23,708 nt of DNA from an uncultured Ideonella sp. GTDB lineage: Bacteria; Pseudomonadota; Gammaproteobacteria; Burkholderiales; Burkholderiaceae. Made by a program: the position numbers and the translations under genes. The notes under the pieces were generated by a model. It was given only the letters and a program-made list of their open reading frames with translations, searched no databases and was not told the origin of the DNA. Location of the stretch: contig CAMLGG010000053.1 of NCBI GenBank assembly GCA_946479475.1, positions 1 to 23,708 on the forward strand, written 5' to 3'. This document shows positions 1 to 7,181 of the stretch, piece after piece. The number at the start of each line of letters is the position of its first letter. Position 1 is the stretch's first letter.

Positions 1-1315
1 GAAGCACTTCACCAGCCAGGTGCCCTTCCGCGATGTCTACATCCACGGCCTGGTGCTCGACGCCCACGGCCACAAGATGAGCAAGTCCAAGGGCAACGTG
101 CTGGACCCGGTCGACCTGATCGACGGCATCGACCTGCCCACGCTGCTCGACAAGCGCGTCGTGGGCCTGCGCCGGCCGGAGACGGCGCCGAAGGTCCGCA
201 AGGCGACCGAGAAGGAGTTCCCCGCCGGCATCCCGGGCTACGGGGCCGATGCGCTGCGCTTCACCTTCGCCGCGATGGCGACGCTGGGCCGCACGATCAA
301 CTTCGACTCCAAGCGCTGCGAGGGTTACCGCAACTTCTGCAACAAGCTCTGGAACGCCACCCGTTTCGTGCTGATGAACTGCGAGGGCGCGGACTGCGGC
401 CTGAAGGAGCACGCGAAGGCCGATTGCGAGCCGGGCGGCGCCTTCCACGGCTACATGAAGTTCTCCCCGGCCGACCGCTGGATAGCGGGCGAGCTGCAGC
501 GGGTCGAGATGGCGGTCGCACAGGGCTTCGCCGACTACCGGCTCGACAACGTCGCCAACGCGATCTACTCCTTCGTGTGGGACGAGTACTGCGACTGGTA
601 CCTCGAGATCGCCAAGGTGCAGATCCAGAACGGCGGCGAGGCCGAGCAGCGGGCGACGCGGCGCACGCTGATCCGCACCCTCGAGACGGTTCTGCGCCTG
701 CTGCATCCGATCGCGCCCTTCATCACGGCCGAGCTGTGGGACACGGTTGCGGTGGTCGCCGGCCGCCGCGCCGCAGGCGATGCCGGCACGGTCGCCACGG
801 CGCCCTACCCCGTGGCGCAGCCCGAGAAGATCGACCCGGCGGCCGACGCCTGGGTGGCCCAGCTCAAGTCCATGGTCGGCGCCTGCCGCGGCCTGCGTGG
901 CGAGATGGGCCTGTCGCCTGCGGACCGGGTGCCACTGGTCGTGATGGGCGAAGCGGGCTTCTTCGAGGCAGCCGCGCCGCTGCTCAAGGCCCTGGCCAAG
1001 CTGACGGACGTCCAGTTGCTGGCCGACGAGGCCGAGTTTGCCGCCGCGAGCGCGCTGGCTCCGGTCGCCGTGCAGGGCAACGCGCACCTGGCGTTGAAGG
1101 TCGAGATCGACGTCCCAGCCGAGCGCGAGCGCCTGGGCAAGGAAATCAGGCGCATCGAGGGCGAGGTCGCCAAGGCCGAAGGCAAGCTCGGCAACGAAAG
1201 CTTCGTCGCCCGCGCTCCCGAGGCCGTGGTCGCTCAGGAGCGCCAGCGCCTGGCCGACTTCGGCCGCACGCTGGCCAGCCTGCGAGACCAGTTGTCACGC
1301 TTGCCGAACGCATGA
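1..1315 (+). CDS. valS: Valyl-tRNA synthetase, C-terminal part (5' end outside window)
   Basis: Charges tRNA-Val with valine in the cytoplasm (class I aminoacyl-tRNA synthetase). The frame is open from base 2 with no start in the window, so only about the last 437 codons are present. The class I signature KMSKS is visible at 74-88, inside [13 protein letters not shown]. It is followed by the anticodon-binding helical domain ([42 protein letters not shown]). The end is the charged coiled-coil tRNA arm typical of ValS ([20 protein letters not shown], then [15 protein letters not shown]). This order and ending match ValS rather than IleS or LeuS. The catalytic HIGH motif and editing domain must lie upstream of the window. 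galU follows on the same strand after about 80 bases. Identification is firm. Confidence 0.97.
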   Translation, partial: KHFTSQVPFRDVYIHGLVLDAHGHKMSKSKGNVLDPVDLIDGIDLPTLLDKRVVGLRRPETAPKVRKATEKEFPAGIPGYGADALRFTFAAMATLGRTINFDSKRCEGYRNFCNKLWNATRFVLMNCEGADCGLKEHAKADCEPGGAFHGYMKFSPADRWIAGELQRVEMAVAQGFADYRLDNVANAIYSFVWDEYCDWYLEIAKVQIQNGGEAEQRATRRTLIRTLETVLRLLHPIAPFITAELWDTVAVVAGRRAAGDAGTVATAPYPVAQPEKIDPAADAWVAQLKSMVGACRGLRGEMGLSPADRVPLVVMGEAGFFEAAAPLLKALAKLTDVQLLADEAEFAAASALAPVAVQGNAHLALKVEIDVPAERERLGKEIRRIEGEVAKAEGKLGNESFVARAPEAVVAQERQRLADFGRTLASLRDQLSRLPNA

Positions 1316-1394
1316 TCGGCACAATGCTTGCCATAGAGGCCCGCGTGTTCCACGAGCCTCGCCTTCCACCATGCCGCACAGAGGGATGCTTCGA

Positions 1395-2261
1395 GTGAAA
1401 GTCAACAAGGCCATCTTCCCGGTCGCGGGCCTGGGCACCCGCTTCCTGCCTGCCACCAAGGCACAGCCCAAGGAAATGCTGCCGGTCGTGGACAAGCCGC
1501 TGATCCAGTACGCCGTGGAGGAGGCCTATGCCGCCGGCATCCGGCAGATGATCTTCGTCAACGGCCGCAACAAGCGCGCCATCCCGGATCACTTCGACAC
1601 GGCCTACGAGCTGGAGAGCGAGCTGGAAGCCTCGGGCAAGCGCGAGCTGCTCGAGCTGGTGCAGTCGATCAAGCCCGACGACATGGAGTGCATCTACATC
1701 CGCCAGCCCAAGGCCCTCGGCCTGGGCCACGCGGTGCTGTGCGCGCAGTGCGTCGTCGTCAACGAGCCCTTCGCGGTGCTGCTGGCCGACGACCTGATGG
1801 TGGGCGAGCCACCCATCCTCAAGCAGATGGTCCAGCAGTTCGACGAGTGGCATGCCTCGATCATCGCCGTGCAGGAGGTGCCGGCCGAGCACACCCGTCG
1901 CTACGGCATCGTGGCCGGCACGCCGGTGGACGAGCGGATGATGGACCTGACCCACATCGTCGAGAAGCCGGCGCCCGAAGCGGCACCTTCGCGCCTGGGA
2001 GTCGCCGGCCGCTACATCCTGACGCCGGGCGTGTTCCGCGAGATCTCGCAACTGCCCCGCGGCGTGGGCGGCGAGATCCAGCTCACCGACGGCATCGCGA
2101 ACCTGATGCGGCGCGAGAAGGTCTTCGCCTACCGCTACCACGGCAAGCGCTACGACTGCGGCAGCAAGGAAGGCTTCCTGCAGGCCAACGTCGAGCTGGC
2201 GCTGGCGCACCCGCAGCTCGGCGCCGGCTTCCGCGAGTACCTCAAGACCCTGGAGCTTTGA
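1395..2261 (+). CDS. galU: UTP-glucose-1-phosphate uridylyltransferase
   Basis: Makes UDP-glucose from UTP and glucose-1-phosphate, a precursor for LPS, exopolysaccharide and galactose metabolism. The N-terminal nucleotide-binding signature is clear: [21 protein letters not shown], shown here in part as [26 protein letters not shown] follows, and later [13 protein letters not shown] and [10 protein letters not shown], all typical of bacterial GalU. I chose the GTG at 1395 because AGAGGG at 1380-1385 sits 9 bases before it and the resulting N-terminus ([12 protein letters not shown]) matches the family. In-frame ATGs at 1371 and 1386 add extra residues, and the one at 1386 directly abuts the Shine-Dalgarno sequence. 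From the GTG the protein is 288 residues, normal length. It ends convergently with tusA across a GC-rich repeat. Confidence 0.96.
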   Translation: MKVNKAIFPVAGLGTRFLPATKAQPKEMLPVVDKPLIQYAVEEAYAAGIRQMIFVNGRNKRAIPDHFDTAYELESELEASGKRELLELVQSIKPDDMECIYIRQPKALGLGHAVLCAQCVVVNEPFAVLLADDLMVGEPPILKQMVQQFDEWHASIIAVQEVPAEHTRRYGIVAGTPVDERMMDLTHIVEKPAPEAAPSRLGVAGRYILTPGVFREISQLPRGVGGEIQLTDGIANLMRREKVFAYRYHGKRYDCGSKEGFLQANVELALAHPQLGAGFREYLKTLEL

Positions 2262-2354
2262 ACGAGGGGCCGGACTCGCGCATCGGGTGCCGCTTTCGCG
2301 GGCGCCCATTCAAGCGGCGTGCGCGGATCCGGCTTCGCCAGGCCGCTGCGCGAG

Positions 2355-2392
2355 CCCCCTCGGAGGGCAGCGCCCGGGGGCGCGTGGGGGCC
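2355..2392. repeat. GC-rich imperfect palindrome between galU and tusA (REP-like, possible bidirectional terminator)
   Basis: CCCCCT at 2355-2360 and the TGGGGG ending at 2390 form the outer arms of a strongly GC-rich imperfect hairpin. The element ends four bases before the tusA stop codon. GGGGCCTGATTCAG at its right edge closely resembles GGGGCCTGTTCAG at 8328-8340, next to the LysR stop. It lies between convergent genes, so it could terminate both. There is no U-tract. Confidence 0.55.
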
Positions 2393-2396
2393 TGAT

Positions 2397-2624
2397 TCAG
2401 CGCCGGCGCAGGTAGTGGATGAACTCCGCGTCCTGCGTCTGCTGCTCCAGCAGCTCGTTGCCGGTCTGGCGGGCAAAGGCCTGGAAGTCACGCATGGAGC
2501 CCGGATCGGTGGCCACCACCTTCAGCACCTGTCCGCTGGCCATGTCGGCCAGGGCCTTCTTCGCCTTGAGGATAGGCAGCGGGCAGTTCAGGCCGCGGGT
2601 GTCTATTTCCTTGTGAGCTTCCAT
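2397..2624 (-). CDS. tusA: Sulfurtransferase TusA/SirA family
   Basis: Small cytoplasmic persulfide carrier that relays sulfur, in E. coli towards tRNA 2-thiouridine and molybdenum cofactor. The 75-residue protein carries the family signature near the N-terminus, DTRGLNCPLPILKAKKAL, with Cys14 in the CPxP motif as the expected persulfide residue. It also has the conserved GQVLKVVATDPGS and FARQTGNEL stretches. Length is standard. It is the last gene of a minus-strand operon: its start lies 10 bases after the Nudix gene stop, and cysM is upstream. Whether it serves tRNA thiolation, cofactor synthesis or sulfur oxidation cannot be decided from the sequence. Confidence 0.92.
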   Translation of the reverse strand: MEAHKEIDTRGLNCPLPILKAKKALADMASGQVLKVVATDPGSMRDFQAFARQTGNELLEQQTQDAEFIHYLRRR

Positions 2625-2634
2625 GCTGTCGATT

Positions 2635-3201
2635 CTATGAAGTGGCGGAGGTGGCGGCCTGGTCGTCGCGCCGCGGCCAGTCGATGAAGCGAGGCTCTAT
2701 GCCCCGGCCACGCAGCCAGTCGGCCAGCGCGTAGCCGGTGCCGGCGGGCCAGCACAAGGCTTCGCCCGGCTCGAACAGGCGGTACTCGGCGAGCTCGGGC
2801 GACAAGCTGATCTCGCCCCGGGCCTGCACGTGGTAGGCGATGATCACCTGGTTCATCCGCTGGAAGTCGTACACGCCGATCAGCTTGACGGCATCGGCCA
2901 CCAGCGACGTCTCTTCGGCCACTTCGCGCGCGATGCCCTCCTCCGGCGTCTCGCCGGCTTCCATGAAGCCGGTGATGAGGGCGAACATGCGGCCGCTCCA
3001 CGCGGCATTTCGCGCCAGCAGCAGGCGGCCGCCGCGGTCCGTGCATTCGACCACCGCGGCCAGCACCGGCGTGGGATTGTTCCAGTGGGTGAAGCCGCAG
3101 GCGGCGCAGCGCAGCCGGCTCTTGGGTCCGCTGTCCTCGACCTCTTCGATCCACGCCAGCGCGGTGGCGCACTGCGGGCAGAACCTGTAGTCGGCAGCCA
3201 T
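2635..3201 (-). CDS. Zinc-ribbon Nudix hydrolase
   Basis: Predicted pyrophosphohydrolase acting on a nucleoside-diphosphate-linked substrate; the substrate is unknown. The 188-residue protein starts with a zinc ribbon (C8-x2-C11 and C32-x2-C35). A Nudix box follows at residues 78-100: G78, E84, then R92 E93 V94 A95 E96 E97. The usual Gly near the end of the box (RE-U-xEE-x-G-U) is Ser99. The zinc ribbon recalls NudC, but the NudC motif SQPWPFPxS after the box is absent, so I do not call it NudC. The chosen ATG at 3201 has AAGGG upstream, overlapping the cysM stop (TGAAGGG). An open frame continues upstream but only inside cysM. The gene is 16 bases after cysM and 10 before tusA, so it is almost certainly cotranscribed. 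Confidence 0.88.
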   Translation of the reverse strand: MAADYRFCPQCATALAWIEEVEDSGPKSRLRCAACGFTHWNNPTPVLAAVVECTDRGGRLLLARNAAWSGRMFALITGFMEAGETPEEGIAREVAEETSLVADAVKLIGVYDFQRMNQVIIAYHVQARGEISLSPELAEYRLFEPGEALCWPAGTGYALADWLRGRGIEPRFIDWPRRDDQAATSATS

Positions 3202-3217
3202 GCCTGTCTCGGGCCCT

Positions 3218-4123
3218 TCAGGCCGGGAATACGCCGGTCGACAGATAGCGGTCCCCGCGGTCGCAGACCACGAAGACGATGGTCGCGTTCTCGACCACCC
3301 TGGCCACCTGCAATGCCACCCAGCACGCGCCGGCGGCCGAGATGCCGCCGAACAGGCCCTCCTGCGAGGCCAGGCGCCGGGCCATGTCCTCGGCATCGGA
3401 CTGGCTGACGTAGACCATCTCGTCGACCGCGCTCGGATCGTAGATCTTCGGCAGGTAGGCCTCGGGCCACTTGCGGATGCCCGGGATGCGCGAGCCTTCG
3501 GAGGGCTGCGCGCCGATGATCCTCACCGAAGGCTTCTTCTCCTTCAGGTAGCGCGAGACGCCGGTGATGGTGCCGGTCGTGCCCATCGCGCTGACGAAGT
3601 GGGTCACCTGCCCATCGGTGTCGTTCCAGATCTCCGGCCCGGTCGTCTCGTAGTGGATGCGCGGGTTGTCGGGATTGGCGAACTGGTCGAGGACCCGGCC
3701 CTTGCCGTCCTTCTGCATCTGCTCGGCCAGGTCGCGCGCGAGCTCCATGCCACCCGACTTGGGGGTGAGGATCAGCTCGGCGCCGAAGGCCTTCATGGTC
3801 TGCGCGCGCTCGACCGACAGGTCCTCCGGCATGATCAGCAGCATGCGGTAGCCCTTGATCGCGGCCGCCATGGCCAGCGCGATGCCGGTATTGCCCGAGG
3901 TCGCCTCGATCAACGTGTCACCCGGCTTGATCTCGCCCCGGGCCTCGGCGTTGCGGATCATGCTGATCGCGGGCCTGTCCTTCACCGAGCCGGCCGGGTT
4001 GTTGCCCTCCAGCTTGCCGAGGATCACGTTGCCGCGCGCCGCGATCTCGGGGCCGGGCAGGCGCTGCAAACGAACCAGGGGGGTCGAACCGATCGCGTCT
4101 TCGAGCGTCTTGTAGGCGGGCAT
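3218..4123 (-). CDS. cysM: Cysteine synthase B (O-acetylserine sulfhydrylase, CysM type)
   Basis: PLP enzyme making cysteine (or S-sulfocysteine from thiosulfate) from O-acetylserine in the cytoplasm. The 301-residue length fits CysM. Visible motifs are the PLP lysine in NNPAGSVKDRP (Lys48), the substrate/phosphate loop EATSGNTGIALA, and the glycine-rich SAMGTTGTITGVSRYLK. EGSRIPGIRKWPEAYLPKI is typical of CysM rather than CysK. The C-terminus (CDRGDRYLSTGVFPA) is also characteristic. It is the first gene of a three-gene operon with the Nudix hydrolase and tusA. No good Shine-Dalgarno precedes the ATG. A CATAAT hexamer on the minus strand (plus-strand 4150-4155) could be its -10. The CysM versus CysK call rests on remembered family patterns. 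Confidence 0.95.
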   Translation of the reverse strand: MPAYKTLEDAIGSTPLVRLQRLPGPEIAARGNVILGKLEGNNPAGSVKDRPAISMIRNAEARGEIKPGDTLIEATSGNTGIALAMAAAIKGYRMLLIMPEDLSVERAQTMKAFGAELILTPKSGGMELARDLAEQMQKDGKGRVLDQFANPDNPRIHYETTGPEIWNDTDGQVTHFVSAMGTTGTITGVSRYLKEKKPSVRIIGAQPSEGSRIPGIRKWPEAYLPKIYDPSAVDEMVYVSQSDAEDMARRLASQEGLFGGISAAGACWVALQVARVVENATIVFVVCDRGDRYLSTGVFPA

Positions 4124-4149
4124 GGGAGGGCAGTCAACAGCGGCTCGTC

Positions 4150-4155
4150 ATTATG
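4150..4155 (-). promoter_or_regulatory. Possible -10 element for the cysM operon
   Basis: CATAAT on the minus strand, 27 bases upstream of the cysM ATG. I see no convincing -35 at 16-18 bases, so this is weak. It faces away from a second CATAAT at 4189-4194 that could serve the tRNA. Confidence 0.3.
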
Positions 4156-4188
4156 GGTGCTGGGCCTATTCCGGCGCGGGGCGCATGC

Positions 4189-4194
4189 CATAAT
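4189..4194 (+). promoter_or_regulatory. Possible -10 element for tRNA-Leu
   Basis: CATAAT matches the sigma70 -10 consensus in 5 of 6 positions and lies 71 bases before the mature tRNA 5' end. The hexamer 17 bases upstream (CTATTC, 4166-4171) is a poor -35. Confidence 0.35.
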
Positions 4195-4265
4195 CCGCGC
4201 CCGACATGCCCCTGGGCGCAGCCTTCAGCCAGCCGCCCGGCCCGCATGCCACAGCACACACACTG

Positions 4266-4350
4266 GCCCGGGTGGCGAAATCGGTAGACGCAGGGGATTC
4301 AAAATCCCCCGCCGCAAGGTGTGCCGGTTCGAGTCCGGCCCCGGGCACCA
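4266..4350 (+). tRNA. tRNA-Leu, anticodon CAA, with encoded CCA
   Basis: An 85-base gene folding as a class II tRNA. The acceptor stem is GCCCGGG (4266-4272) with CCCGGGC (4340-4346), followed by A and an encoded CCA end. The D-arm contains TGGCGAAATCGGTAGACGCA, typical of bacterial tRNA-Leu. The anticodon stem is GGGGA/TCCCC around loop TTCAAAA, placing CAA at 4300-4302, which reads UUG codons. The long variable arm follows, then the T-arm GCCGG-TTCGAGT-CCGGC. It resembles E. coli leuX. It stands alone between cysM (-) and the rhomboid gene (+). Nothing suggests integration at its 3' end. Confidence 0.97.
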
Positions 4351-4390
4351 GTGACCTGCAGTCCTCCCCCACACCCTGCTGCGACACGCC

Positions 4391-4990
4391 ATGCCGCCGA
4401 TGCCACCCGTCACCAAGGCGCTGATGCTCATCTGCACGGCGGTGTTCTGCCTGGCACTGCTGGCGGGCTCCACGCTGGTCAGCTGGTTTGCCCTGTGGCC
4501 GCTCGACAGCGGGCGCTTCATGCCCTGGCAGGTGGTGACTTACGCCTTCCTGCACGTCGATCCGCTGCACCTGTTCTTCAACATGCTGGGCCTGTGGATG
4601 TTCGGCTCGGAGCTCGAGCGCCTGTGGGGGCACAAGCGCATGCTGGCCTTCCTGCTGGCCAGCGTGCTCGCCGCCGCCGCCACGCAGATGGTCTTCACGG
4701 CCATCTCGCATACCTATGCGCCGACGCTGGGCGCCTCCGGCGGCCTCTACGGCCTGCTGCTCGCCTACGGCATGCTGTTCCCGAACCGGACGATCATGCC
4801 GCTGTTTCCGCCCATCCCGATGAAGGCGCGCACCTTCGTCGCCGTGTTTGGCGCGCTGGAGCTGCTGCAGGGCGTGTACGGCTCGACCGGCATCGCGCAC
4901 TTCGCCCATCTGGGCGGCATGCTGGGCGGCTGGCTGACGATCCGCTACTGGCGCGGCCAGGCCCCCTTCCCTTCGCGCCGCCGGCGCTGA
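4391..4990 (+). CDS. Rhomboid family intramembrane serine protease
   Basis: Predicted polytopic inner-membrane serine protease that cleaves transmembrane substrates. The 199-residue protein has several hydrophobic segments (about 8-30, 48-70, 83-106, 115-130, 145-163, 168-186). The rhomboid catalytic signature is intact: GASGGLYG with Ser116, and AHFAHLGG with His173. The L1/TM2 motif HLFFNMLGLWMFG is also present with His60 and Asn64, which form the oxyanion region in GlpG. There is no cytoplasmic N-terminal domain and the arginine tail is short. The start is uncertain: ATG at 4391 or 4400, neither with a clear Shine-Dalgarno. It follows the tRNA by 40 bases and is followed by a strong hairpin. 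Physiological substrates cannot be inferred. Confidence 0.92.
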   Translation: MPPMPPVTKALMLICTAVFCLALLAGSTLVSWFALWPLDSGRFMPWQVVTYAFLHVDPLHLFFNMLGLWMFGSELERLWGHKRMLAFLLASVLAAAATQMVFTAISHTYAPTLGASGGLYGLLLAYGMLFPNRTIMPLFPPIPMKARTFVAVFGALELLQGVYGSTGIAHFAHLGGMLGGWLTIRYWRGQAPFPSRRRR

Positions 4991-5027
4991 AGACCGCGCA
5001 CGCCGGTTGCCCCGTCACCGGCTGAGA

Positions 5028-5057
5028 AAGGCCCTGCCGCACGGTCGGCGGGGCCTT
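5028..5057 (+). terminator. Hairpin terminator after the rhomboid gene
   Basis: AAGGCCCTGCCG (5028-5039) and CGGCGGGGCCTT (5046-5057) pair over 12 positions with one G-T wobble around the loop CACGGT. It lies 37 bases after the rhomboid stop and before the next gene. There is no run of T after the stem, so intrinsic termination efficiency is uncertain. Confidence 0.65.
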
Positions 5058-5105
5058 CCGGCGCATGCTGGCGTTTCGGCATGGCCGTTGAGCGCGGAGG
5101 TTGCC

Positions 5106-6125
5106 ATGGGTCGCGCGTATCGCTTCGTCGTCCGGGTCCTTTCGTTGTTGGCCCTGACCTTGCTGGCGATGCCGCCGGCGCTGGCCGCCGACGAGCCGCT
5201 GTCCACCGAAGGCATCAGCCGCGCGAGCGATTCGGTGGTGGGCGTGGTCAGCGTGGCGGTCGACAACGCCAGCTCCAGCGCGACCCTCGGCGCCGTCCGC
5301 AAGGGTTCCGGGGTCGTGATCGGGCCCGAAGGCCTGGTGCTGACCATCGGCTACCTCATCCTGGAAGCCGACCAGGTCCAGCTGCTGACGGATGAAGGCC
5401 GCCATGTGCCGGCGCGAGTCATCGGCTACGACGTCGCCACCGGGTTCGGCCTGGTCAAGGCGCTGATTCCGCTGCCCCTGCCCGTGGCGCCGATGGGCGA
5501 TCCGGGCAGCATCGGCGACAACGACACTCTGCTCATCATCTCGGGCGGTGAGGATGCCGGCATCAGCATGGCGCGCCGGGTCTCGCAGCGGGCCTTCTCG
5601 GGGTACTGGGAGTACCACCTCGACCACGCGCTGTTCACCGTGCCGGCCCGCATGGACCACAGCGGCGCGGCCCTGTTCAACCTGCGTGGCGAGCTGCTCG
5701 GCGTAGGCTCGCTCTACGTCGGCGACGCGCTCGGGCCTGGCCAGCCGCCGATGCACGGCAACATGTTCGTGCCCATCGACCTGCTCAAGCCCATCCTGGA
5801 CGAGATGCTCGCCAAGGGCCGCTCGGCGAAGAGCCAGCGCGCCTGGATGGGCGTGAACTGCATCGAGATGGACGGCGAGGTCCGCGTGCTGCGCGTCAGC
5901 TCGCCCAGCCCCGCCGAATCCGCCGGCCTGATGCCGGGCGACCGGATCGTGCGGATCGATGGCCAGGCGGTCGACAGCCTCGACGCGCTGTGGCAGCGCC
6001 TGTGGAGCGGCGGCGCCCCGGAGCGCGACGTTTCACTCGACATCCAGCGCGATGGTCGCCCGATGCAGTTGCCGCTGCACACCGTGGACCGGCAGAGCAC
6101 GCTCAAGCAGCCGGTGGGCACCTGA
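5106..6125 (+). CDS. Exported HtrA/DegP-like protein with degenerate catalytic triad, plus PDZ domain
   Basis: Signal peptide at residues 1-27 (RVLSLLALTLLAMPPALA, cleavage near ALA-AD), so periplasmic. A trypsin-like S1C fold runs from about 40 to 235, and one PDZ domain from about 250 to 330 (MGVNCIEM, then SPAESAGLMPGDRIVRIDG). Aligned by eye to DegP, GSGVVI is followed by LVLTIGYLI where LTNxHVV is expected, so the catalytic His is Tyr83. D-x3-D-I-A-L reads DVATGFGL, so the catalytic Asp is Gly113. Ser186 remains (DHSGAAL for GNSGGPL). The protein is probably not a classical protease. It may be a chaperone or regulator. The ATG at 5106 is chosen because GGAGG lies 5 bases upstream and it gives the signal peptide; length 339 residues. 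It stands alone downstream of a terminator-like hairpin. Confidence 0.88.
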   Translation: MGRAYRFVVRVLSLLALTLLAMPPALAADEPLSTEGISRASDSVVGVVSVAVDNASSSATLGAVRKGSGVVIGPEGLVLTIGYLILEADQVQLLTDEGRHVPARVIGYDVATGFGLVKALIPLPLPVAPMGDPGSIGDNDTLLIISGGEDAGISMARRVSQRAFSGYWEYHLDHALFTVPARMDHSGAALFNLRGELLGVGSLYVGDALGPGQPPMHGNMFVPIDLLKPILDEMLAKGRSAKSQRAWMGVNCIEMDGEVRVLRVSSPSPAESAGLMPGDRIVRIDGQAVDSLDALWQRLWSGGAPERDVSLDIQRDGRPMQLPLHTVDRQSTLKQPVGT

Positions 6126-6159
6126 CGCGCCTCCTCGTCGACAGGCTGCCCTCCCGGGG

Positions 6160-6187
6160 GACCGACGCCGAAGGCGGCGCAGGGGCC
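6160..6187 (-). repeat. Intergenic repeat copy A (hairpin-forming)
   Basis: Shares the core GACCGACGCC(A/G)AAGGCGGCG with copies at 8231 and 8306 and continues (T/C)AGGGGCC. The core contains CGCC-(A/G)AA-GGCG, a small hairpin. It ends 6 bases before the stop of the minus-strand epimerase-like gene, between two convergent genes, so a terminator role is plausible. Confidence 0.7.
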
Positions 6188-6193
6188 GAGAAC

Positions 6194-7084
6194 TCACCCG
6201 AGGGCGTCGGCGATCGTCGGGTAGCGCAGCACCAGGCGCAGCTCCCGCTTGAGACGGCGGTTGGAGAGCCGGCGCGATTCGGCGAGGAAGCTCAGCTGCA
6301 TGGGGCTCATCCGCGCCTCGGCCTCGGCGCGGCTGATCCGGGGCGGGCGTGGCAGCCCGCAGCGATCGGCCACCAGGTCGAAGTGGGCGCCCGTCTTCAG
6401 CATTCCGTCGTCGCAGACATGGTAGGCACGCTGCGGCGCGCCGCGCATCAGCGCTGCCACGCAGGCCCGCGCGAGGTCGTCGGCATGGACGTGGTTGGTA
6501 TACACGTCTTCCTCGTCGTTCAGCACCGGCGCTGCTCGCCGCACCCGTTCTCGTGGATCGCCGCCTTCGCGGCCCAGGGCGTAGATGCCCGGGATGCGAA
6601 GCAGGCTGATCCGCCAGCCGAAGGCCCGGCCGGCCCAGCGCAGGCGTGCCTCCGCGTCCACCCGCCGCTGCGCGCGCGCGGTGGCGGGCGCCCGCTGCCG
6701 CGTCTCGTCGATCCACTGCCCGCCGCAGTCACCGTACACGCCGGTGGTGCTGGCGTACACCAGTCTGCGCGGAGACGAGCGTCGTGCCAGCGCGCGGACG
6801 AGATGGGCGGTGCGCGGATCCTCGCTGCCCTCCGCCGGCGGGGGCGCCAGGTGCAGCACAGCATCGGCCAGGCCGGCCAGGCGGTCCAGCGTGGCAGGCA
6901 CGTCCAGGTTGCCCACGATCGGCACCGCGCCGGCGCTGCGAAGTTCGGCAGCCCGCGCCGGCGAGCTCGTCAGCGCAAGCACGCGCCAGCGCCCGCGCAG
7001 CAGGCGCAGCACGCGCAGGCCGACGTCACCGCAGCCGACGATCAGGAGCACGGGACAGCGATGGAGGGAGCGGGAGGTAGGCAT
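6194..7084 (-). CDS. NAD-dependent epimerase/dehydratase-like protein (extended SDR, YeeZ type)
   Basis: Predicted NAD(P)-binding Rossmann protein; reaction unknown. From the ATG at 7084 it has 296 residues. The dinucleotide-binding motif GCGDVG (residues 17-22) follows a first beta strand VLLIV. Later come LHLAPPPAEGSEDPR, LVYASTTGVYGDCGG (the SDR Ser/Tyr region), RIPGIYALGR and HVHADDLARA, characteristic of the extended-SDR subgroup that includes YeeZ. The canonical YxxxK lysine is not obvious. A TTG at 7123 would extend the frame by 13 residues, but homologues usually start just before the Rossmann strand, so I prefer 7084. It is divergent from the 2Fe-2S reductase, with 97 bases between them. 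Confidence 0.85.
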   Translation of the reverse strand: MPTSRSLHRCPVLLIVGCGDVGLRVLRLLRGRWRVLALTSSPARAAELRSAGAVPIVGNLDVPATLDRLAGLADAVLHLAPPPAEGSEDPRTAHLVRALARRSSPRRLVYASTTGVYGDCGGQWIDETRQRAPATARAQRRVDAEARLRWAGRAFGWRISLLRIPGIYALGREGGDPRERVRRAAPVLNDEEDVYTNHVHADDLARACVAALMRGAPQRAYHVCDDGMLKTGAHFDLVADRCGLPRPPRISRAEAEARMSPMQLSFLAESRRLSNRRLKRELRLVLRYPTIADALG

Positions 7085-7118
7085 TCCTGCAACGGGCGGG
7101 CGGTCAGGGGCGGACGGG

Positions 7119-7124
7119 CACAAT
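7119..7124 (+). promoter_or_regulatory. Possible -10 element upstream of the 2Fe-2S reductase
   Basis: CACAAT within GGGCACAATGGCGCC lies 58 bases upstream of the ATG. A similar ACAAT box lies before galU (1321-1325) and before fpr (16424-16429). No clear -35 is visible. Confidence 0.28.
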
Positions 7125-7181
7125 GGCGCCTCGGTCGCCGCGAAAGTTTAGGCGCCCGCGCCCGCTGGCTCCGCCCCGATC

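Noticed and set aside
1371..1388. ATG starts for galU at 1371 or 1386
   Set aside because: The Shine-Dalgarno AGAGGG lies between them and correctly precedes the GTG at 1395, which also gives the family N-terminus.
2635..3201. Nudix gene as NudC (NADH pyrophosphatase)
   Set aside because: The zinc ribbon agrees, but the diagnostic SQPWPFPxS motif after the Nudix box is missing.
4266..4350. tRNA-Leu as an integration site for a mobile island
   Set aside because: No integrase gene, no repeated tRNA 3' end downstream and no change in base composition; the flanking genes are ordinary.
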